Shown here: positions 59,904 to 64,000 of the stretch, one piece after another
How positions within the stretch are numbered: position 1 is the first letter of the stretch
How the letters are laid out: each line of letters starts with the position of its first letter
Assembly (NCBI RefSeq): GCF_014138285.1
Contig: NZ_JACGXN010000001.1
Span: 361,314 to 425,313 of the forward strand
Direction: 5' to 3'
Origin: Phyllobacterium myrsinacearum
Lineage (GTDB): Bacteria; Pseudomonadota; Alphaproteobacteria; Rhizobiales; Rhizobiaceae
DNA length: 64,000 bases
Position numbers and translations under genes: made by a program
The notes under the pieces: generated by a model
Seen by the model: only the letters and a program-made list of their open reading frames with translations
The model's database searches: none
What the model was told of the DNA's origin: nothing

Positions 59904-61343
59904 ATGGACGCGTCTATCCTAAAGGACACGGCGTTTGCGGCAGCAAACCACGAGGGCTGGGTGAAACTGGCGCAAAAGGCCCTGAAGGGTGCGGATTTCC
60001 ATGAGGCTCTCATCTCGCGGACAGACGACAATATTGCCATCGAGCCGCTTTATGAGCGCAGCAAGAAGGCAAGACTGACAACCCGCCGTGACCCGTCGCG
60101 GCCATGGCATATTGTGCAACGCATCGACGATCCGGACCCGGTCCGCGCCAACAGGCAGCTTCTGGAAGATCTGGAAAACGGTGCAACCGGCATTTCTCTC
60201 GTTTTCGAAGGTGCCCCCAACGCCTTTGGTTATGGTTTACCGTCAACGCGCGAAGCGGTCGATCAGGTGCTCCGCGGCGTACATCTGGATATGATCCACC
60301 TGCGCATGGATGTGCACCCGAAAAGCCGCGTCTGTGCCGACTGGTTCGTCGATTACATGCGTCCGCGCAACATCAACCCGAAAACATTGAGCTTCTCGCT
60401 GGGGATCGATCCGGCTGCGACGCTGGCTGGAACCGGTCGCCTGCGTATGACATTGGCCGCTCTGAAAGCCTCGCTGCCGCAATCGCTGGCCGGGTTCTTC
60501 TCCACCGACCTGCCGGGGATCGTGCTCGAAGCCGACGGCCGGGTTTATCACAATGCTGGTGCGACTGAAGCGCAGGAACTCGGTGCCATGCTGTCCATCG
60601 CGTCAGGACATTTCCGCCTGTTCGAGGAAGCGCGCCAGCCCATTGTCTATGCCGCACCGCATATCGGTTTTTCCATTGCCGTTGATCAGGATCAGTTTCT
60701 GTCCATTGCCAAGCTGCGGGCATTACGCCGCCTGTGGGCACGGCTGCAGGAAGCCTGCGGCATCAAACCGTCGACCGCGACCATTCACGCGGAAACGTCA
60801 ATGCGGATGATGACGAAGAAAGATTGCGAGACCAATACGCTGCGTACCACGATCGCAGCATTTGCGGCCGCGGTCGGCGGTGCCGACAGCCTCGCTATCC
60901 TGCCGCACACCATCACCCACGGCCTGCCAGACCCGTTTGCCCGGCGGCTGGCGCGCAACACCCAGCTCGTGCTTGCCGATGAGAGCAATCTTGCGTTTGT
61001 CGCCGATCCCGGCTGCGGCTCGGGTGCCATAGAGGCATTGACCACCGCGCTGTGCGAAGCCGCGTGGAAAGAATTCCAGATGCTGGAAAAGGAAGGTGGT
61101 ATCCTGCAAAGCCTGGTCGAAGATCGGTTCCAGAAGCGCATCATCGCGGCACGTGAGGAACGCAGTCAGGAATATTGTTCCGGCAAGCGTGCCATCATCG
61201 GAACGACACTTTTCCCTGCGAAACAGGAACGGGCGGTAACGGTGCTCGATGCGCCCCACATGCCCTTGCCTACGGATGGCGTGGTTCATTGCGAACCGCT
61301 GACCTTCCCGCGTATCGACGAAACATTGCAGGCTTCCGCATAA
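59904..61343 (+). CDS. mutA: Methylmalonyl-CoA mutase small (beta) subunit
   Basis: 479 residues, the TIM-barrel part of the mutase fold: [40 protein letters not shown] and [20 protein letters not shown], followed by [20 protein letters not shown]. The B12-binding C-terminal domain with DxHxxG is absent and, unlike the longer MutA of other bacteria (about 620 residues), not even a remnant is seen. The subunit pairs with the catalytic ScpA to convert methylmalonyl-CoA to succinyl-CoA. GGGAG precedes ATG 59904. Its stop overlaps the next start (TAATG). Confidence 0.9.
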   Translation: MDASILKDTAFAAANHEGWVKLAQKALKGADFHEALISRTDDNIAIEPLYERSKKARLTTRRDPSRPWHIVQRIDDPDPVRANRQLLEDLENGATGISLVFEGAPNAFGYGLPSTREAVDQVLRGVHLDMIHLRMDVHPKSRVCADWFVDYMRPRNINPKTLSFSLGIDPAATLAGTGRLRMTLAALKASLPQSLAGFFSTDLPGIVLEADGRVYHNAGATEAQELGAMLSIASGHFRLFEEARQPIVYAAPHIGFSIAVDQDQFLSIAKLRALRRLWARLQEACGIKPSTATIHAETSMRMMTKKDCETNTLRTTIAAFAAAVGGADSLAILPHTITHGLPDPFARRLARNTQLVLADESNLAFVADPGCGSGAIEALTTALCEAAWKEFQMLEKEGGILQSLVEDRFQKRIIAAREERSQEYCSGKRAIIGTTLFPAKQERAVTVLDAPHMPLPTDGVVHCEPLTFPRIDETLQASA

Positions 61344-63475
61344 TGAGAGTTCCCGATTTCACCCAGATCGACTGGCAAGAGCCCAAATCTGCCGCCAGCA
61401 AGCCGGAAGCTGCGGTTTGGAAGACGCCGGAAGGCATTCGCGTCAAACGCGCCTATGGCGACACGGCGCTGAAGGGCTTGCCGCATCTGGATACCTATCC
61501 GGGTTCCGCGCCGTTCATCCGCGGGCCCTACCCGACCATGTATGTCCAACAGCCCTGGACGATCCGCCAATATGCGGGTTTTTCCACGGCGGAAGAATCC
61601 AACGCCTTTTACCGGCGCAATCTGGCAGCGGGTCAAAAAGGACTTTCCGTCGCCTTCGATCTTGCAACTCACCGCGGCTATGACAGCGACCACCCGCGTG
61701 TGGCCGGTGACGTCGGCATGGCGGGTGTTGCCATCGATTCCATTCTCGACATGCAGCAGTTGTTTGACGGTATTCCGCTGGGCGAAATGACCGTGTCGAT
61801 GACCATGAACGGTGCGGTTCTTCCCATTCTGGCACTTTATATCGTCGCCGCCGAGGAACAGGGCGTTGACCAGAAACTGCTCGCCGGAACCATTCAGAAT
61901 GACATTCTGAAAGAGTTCATGGTGCGCAATACCTACATCTACCCGCCACAACCCTCGATGCGGATCATTTCGGACATTTTCTCCTACACCTCGCAGAATA
62001 TGCCGAAGTTCAACTCGATTTCGATTTCCGGCTATCACATGCAGGAAGCAGGCGCGACCGCCGATCTCGAGCTTGCTTACACGATTGCCGACGGCATCGA
62101 ATATGCCCGCGCCGGTGTTGCTGCCGGGCTCGACATCGATACGTTCGCCCCCCGCCTTTCCTTCTTCTGGGCCATCGGCATGAACTTCTTCATGGAAGTT
62201 GCCAAGATGCGCGCTGCACGCCTGCTCTGGGCTGTACTGCTGAAGAAGAACTTCAACCCGAAGGATGAGCGCTCGCTCTCCCTGCGCACTCATTCGCAAA
62301 CGTCGGGCTGGTCGCTCACCGCGCAGGATCCCTACAACAACATCATGCGCACCATGATCGAGGCCATGGCGTCGACGCAGGGCCACACCCAGTCATTGCA
62401 CACCAATTCATTCGATGAGGCACTGGCGCTACCGACCGACCATTCGGCCCGCATTGCGCGCAACACCCAGCTGATCCTGCAAAAAGAATCCGGCACAACA
62501 CGGATCATCGACCCATGGGGCGGTTCCGCCTATGTCGAACGCCTGACGCACGATCTTGCCACGCGTGCCCTCGCACATATCGAGGAAATCGAGACGCTGG
62601 GCGGCATGGCGAAAGCCATCGAACAGGGCATTCCCAAACTCCGTATCGAGGCGGCAGCGGCCAGAACCCAGGCACGCATCGATAGCGGGCAGCAACCGGT
62701 GATCGGCGTCAATTCCTATCGGCCAGTCACGGATGTCAAAATCGATGTTTTGAAGATCGACAATGCGGAGGTGCGTGCGCGCCAGCTGTCGAAGCTGCAG
62801 CAACTGAAGGGTACACGCGACGTTTCGGCCGTGGACAGCACATTGGCTACCCTGACCGGTGCAGCCAAATCCGGAACCGGCAATCTGCTCGACTTTGCCA
62901 TCAAGGCAGCCCGGGCCCGGGCAACGGTCGGTGAAATCTCGCTGGCGCTGGAAAAGGCCTATGGCCGCCATGTCGCTGATATCCGCACCATCTCCGGCGT
63001 CTATCGCAAGGAAGTCGGCAAGAGCGCGGTTATCGACCGGGTGCAGGCCAAGGCTGCCGCCTATGAAAAGCGGACGGGCGAAAAGCCGCGCATTCTCGTC
63101 GCCAAAATGGGTCAGGACGGCCACGACCGTGGCCAGAAGGTCATCGCGACGGCCTTCGGTGATCTCGGTTTCGATGTCATCGTCGGCGCAATGTTCCAGA
63201 CCCCGGATGAAGTGGCGGAACTGGCCATCGAAAGCAATGTCGACATTGTCGGCGTCTCCTCGCTGGCAGCCGGGCATCTCACACTTGTTCCCGAGCTGAA
63301 AGAAGCGCTGAAGCGGCGCGAGCGCGACGATATCCTGATCATTGTCGGCGGCGTCATCCCGCCTCAGGATTTTGACGCCGTGCTCAAGGCGGGAGCAGCG
63401 GCGATTTTCCCACCCGGTACGGTGATCGGCGAAGCGGCAGAAAAACTGATCGATACCTTGCTGGGTTCATTGTGA
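61343..63475 (+). CDS. scpA: Methylmalonyl-CoA mutase large (alpha) subunit
   Basis: 710 residues. The catalytic barrel has [51 protein letters not shown] and [20 protein letters not shown]. The C-terminal cobalamin domain has the DxHxxG ligand motif ([20 protein letters not shown]), [16 protein letters not shown] and [11 protein letters not shown]. It completes the propionyl-CoA to succinyl-CoA pathway using adenosylcobalamin. It starts at ATG 61343, overlapping mutA. The usual chaperone gene meaB is not in the window. Confidence 0.96.
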   Translation: MRVPDFTQIDWQEPKSAASKPEAAVWKTPEGIRVKRAYGDTALKGLPHLDTYPGSAPFIRGPYPTMYVQQPWTIRQYAGFSTAEESNAFYRRNLAAGQKGLSVAFDLATHRGYDSDHPRVAGDVGMAGVAIDSILDMQQLFDGIPLGEMTVSMTMNGAVLPILALYIVAAEEQGVDQKLLAGTIQNDILKEFMVRNTYIYPPQPSMRIISDIFSYTSQNMPKFNSISISGYHMQEAGATADLELAYTIADGIEYARAGVAAGLDIDTFAPRLSFFWAIGMNFFMEVAKMRAARLLWAVLLKKNFNPKDERSLSLRTHSQTSGWSLTAQDPYNNIMRTMIEAMASTQGHTQSLHTNSFDEALALPTDHSARIARNTQLILQKESGTTRIIDPWGGSAYVERLTHDLATRALAHIEEIETLGGMAKAIEQGIPKLRIEAAAARTQARIDSGQQPVIGVNSYRPVTDVKIDVLKIDNAEVRARQLSKLQQLKGTRDVSAVDSTLATLTGAAKSGTGNLLDFAIKAARARATVGEISLALEKAYGRHVADIRTISGVYRKEVGKSAVIDRVQAKAAAYEKRTGEKPRILVAKMGQDGHDRGQKVIATAFGDLGFDVIVGAMFQTPDEVAELAIESNVDIVGVSSLAAGHLTLVPELKEALKRRERDDILIIVGGVIPPQDFDAVLKAGAAAIFPPGTVIGEAAEKLIDTLLGSL

Positions 63476-63476
63476 C

Positions 63477-64000
63477 ATGATTGTTTTATACACGCTTGAA
63501 GAAGACCACCTGATCGCCCGTCCTGCGAAGGTGGGTGATGCGTTGCCGGACAATACGGTGTGGATCGATCTTCTCAATCCAACCCACGATGAGGACGTCC
63601 AGACCGAGACATGGACCAAGACTACCATTCCGACCCGTGAAGACATGGTGGAAATCGAGGAATCCAGCCGGTTCTACACGGAGAACGGCGGACAATATCT
63701 CACCGCACCGATCCTCTATTTCACCGAGCATAAACACCACGCCATCAGCCCGATATCGTTCATCCTGACAGGGTCGTTTCTGGTTACCGTACGCTATGCG
63801 GAACCAAGGGCGTTCAGCCTTTATGTCAGCCGGGTGTCGAAGCCGGGTAATGGCCTGATTAATAACAGATGCAGCGGCGTCACTATTTTGCTCGGTATCG
63901 TCGAGGCCGTGACGGACCGGATTGCCGATATTCTCGAAGGCGTGGCGTCTGATATCGACCAGAACTCTCATACGATTTTCCGCCGTTCCGACAATGACAA
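63477..64000 (+). CDS. corA: CorA-type magnesium/cobalt transporter, N-terminal part
   Basis: The frame opens at ATG 63477, one base after the scpA stop, and is still open at the window edge (174 codons). It reads MIVLYTLEEDHLIARPAKVG, then WIDLLNPTHDEDVQTE, PTREDMVEIEESSRFYTEN and VTILLGIVEAVTDRIADILE, matching the cytoplasmic funnel domain of CorA. The membrane helices with the GMN motif lie beyond the edge. Confidence 0.88.
   Translation, partial: MIVLYTLEEDHLIARPAKVGDALPDNTVWIDLLNPTHDEDVQTETWTKTTIPTREDMVEIEESSRFYTENGGQYLTAPILYFTEHKHHAISPISFILTGSFLVTVRYAEPRAFSLYVSRVSKPGNGLINNRCSGVTILLGIVEAVTDRIADILEGVASDIDQNSHTIFRRSDND

Noticed and set aside
61286-63277. Two long minus-strand frames opposite scpA
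   Set aside because: Antisense shadows of methylmalonyl-CoA mutase, a complete and well-conserved protein.
1-64000. tRNA, rRNA, CRISPR arrays, prophage or complete insertion sequences
   Set aside because: None seen on reading both strands. There is no spaced direct-repeat array and no transposase or integrase frame. tRNA genes in particular would need a covariance search to exclude fully.

Overview
The window reads as a chromosomal segment of an alphaproteobacterium of the order Hyphomicrobiales, most likely Brucella/Ochrobactrum/Phyllobacterium-like. The basis is the set of Rhizobiales-typical families present: MucR, DUF1491, DUF2336, DUF5330, DUF6456, DUF930, MctP, an Irr-like Fur protein and an OCH-type AmpC with divergent AmpR. 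This genus-level guess is inference from protein families. I see no rRNA, tRNA, CRISPR array, phage block or intact insertion sequence, and gene density is high.

Layout. 1-2302: the N-terminal part of a large repeat adhesin (AIDA-like), running off the left edge. 2.6-10 kb: housekeeping and conserved Rhizobiales genes (DUF2336, DUF1491, peptidoglycan-binding protein, membrane histidine kinase, DUF5330, SufE, DUF6456 and a small DnaA-domain-IV-like DNA-binding protein). 10-11.7 kb: MucR and an 0.8 kb AT-rich gene-free stretch. 11.7-26 kb: an accessory stretch built of regulator/target pairs: TetX-like monooxygenase/MarR, AmpC/AmpR, WYL-type regulator/VOC/EVE and MFS/HxlR, with oligopeptidase B, an orphan sulfonate-type binding protein and two c-type cytochromes. 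26-35 kb: Irr-like regulator, SodB, IlvE-type aminotransferase, L,D-transpeptidase, a secreted hydrolase, HerA-like ATPase and the MctP transporter with its DUF3311 partner. 35-42.7 kb: a DUF2778 protein, an unknown protein, a 20-repeat Sel1 protein and an ABC-F ATPase. 42.7-49.4 kb: EF-G-like GTPase, cold shock protein, flavoprotein and a MocR regulator with divergent MFS. 49.4-59.7 kb: many small genes (secreted, membrane and lipoproteins, two GFA-fold proteins, cupin, DoxX, SDR, GNAT, methyltransferase). 59.9-64 kb: methylmalonyl-CoA mutase MutA/ScpA followed by CorA, cut by the right edge.

The most unusual signal is a family of about 75-80 bp palindromic elements (25969-26047, 26061-26137, 28743-28817, 57383-57456) with CTAG ends, consistent with a TA-duplicating miniature transposable element. 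In two unrelated genes (hxlR and a cupin gene) the stop codon TAG lies inside the terminal CTAG of the element. A different 73 bp palindrome (38256-38328) does the same for the Sel1 gene. Several clean operator-like palindromes sit in divergent promoters (15461-15495, 25417-25467, 47797-47824) or in front of single genes (9909-9937, 18602-18627, 26259-26277, 32862-32877), and one stands alone in gene-free DNA (11136-11153). Four very small genes that are easy to miss are also listed.
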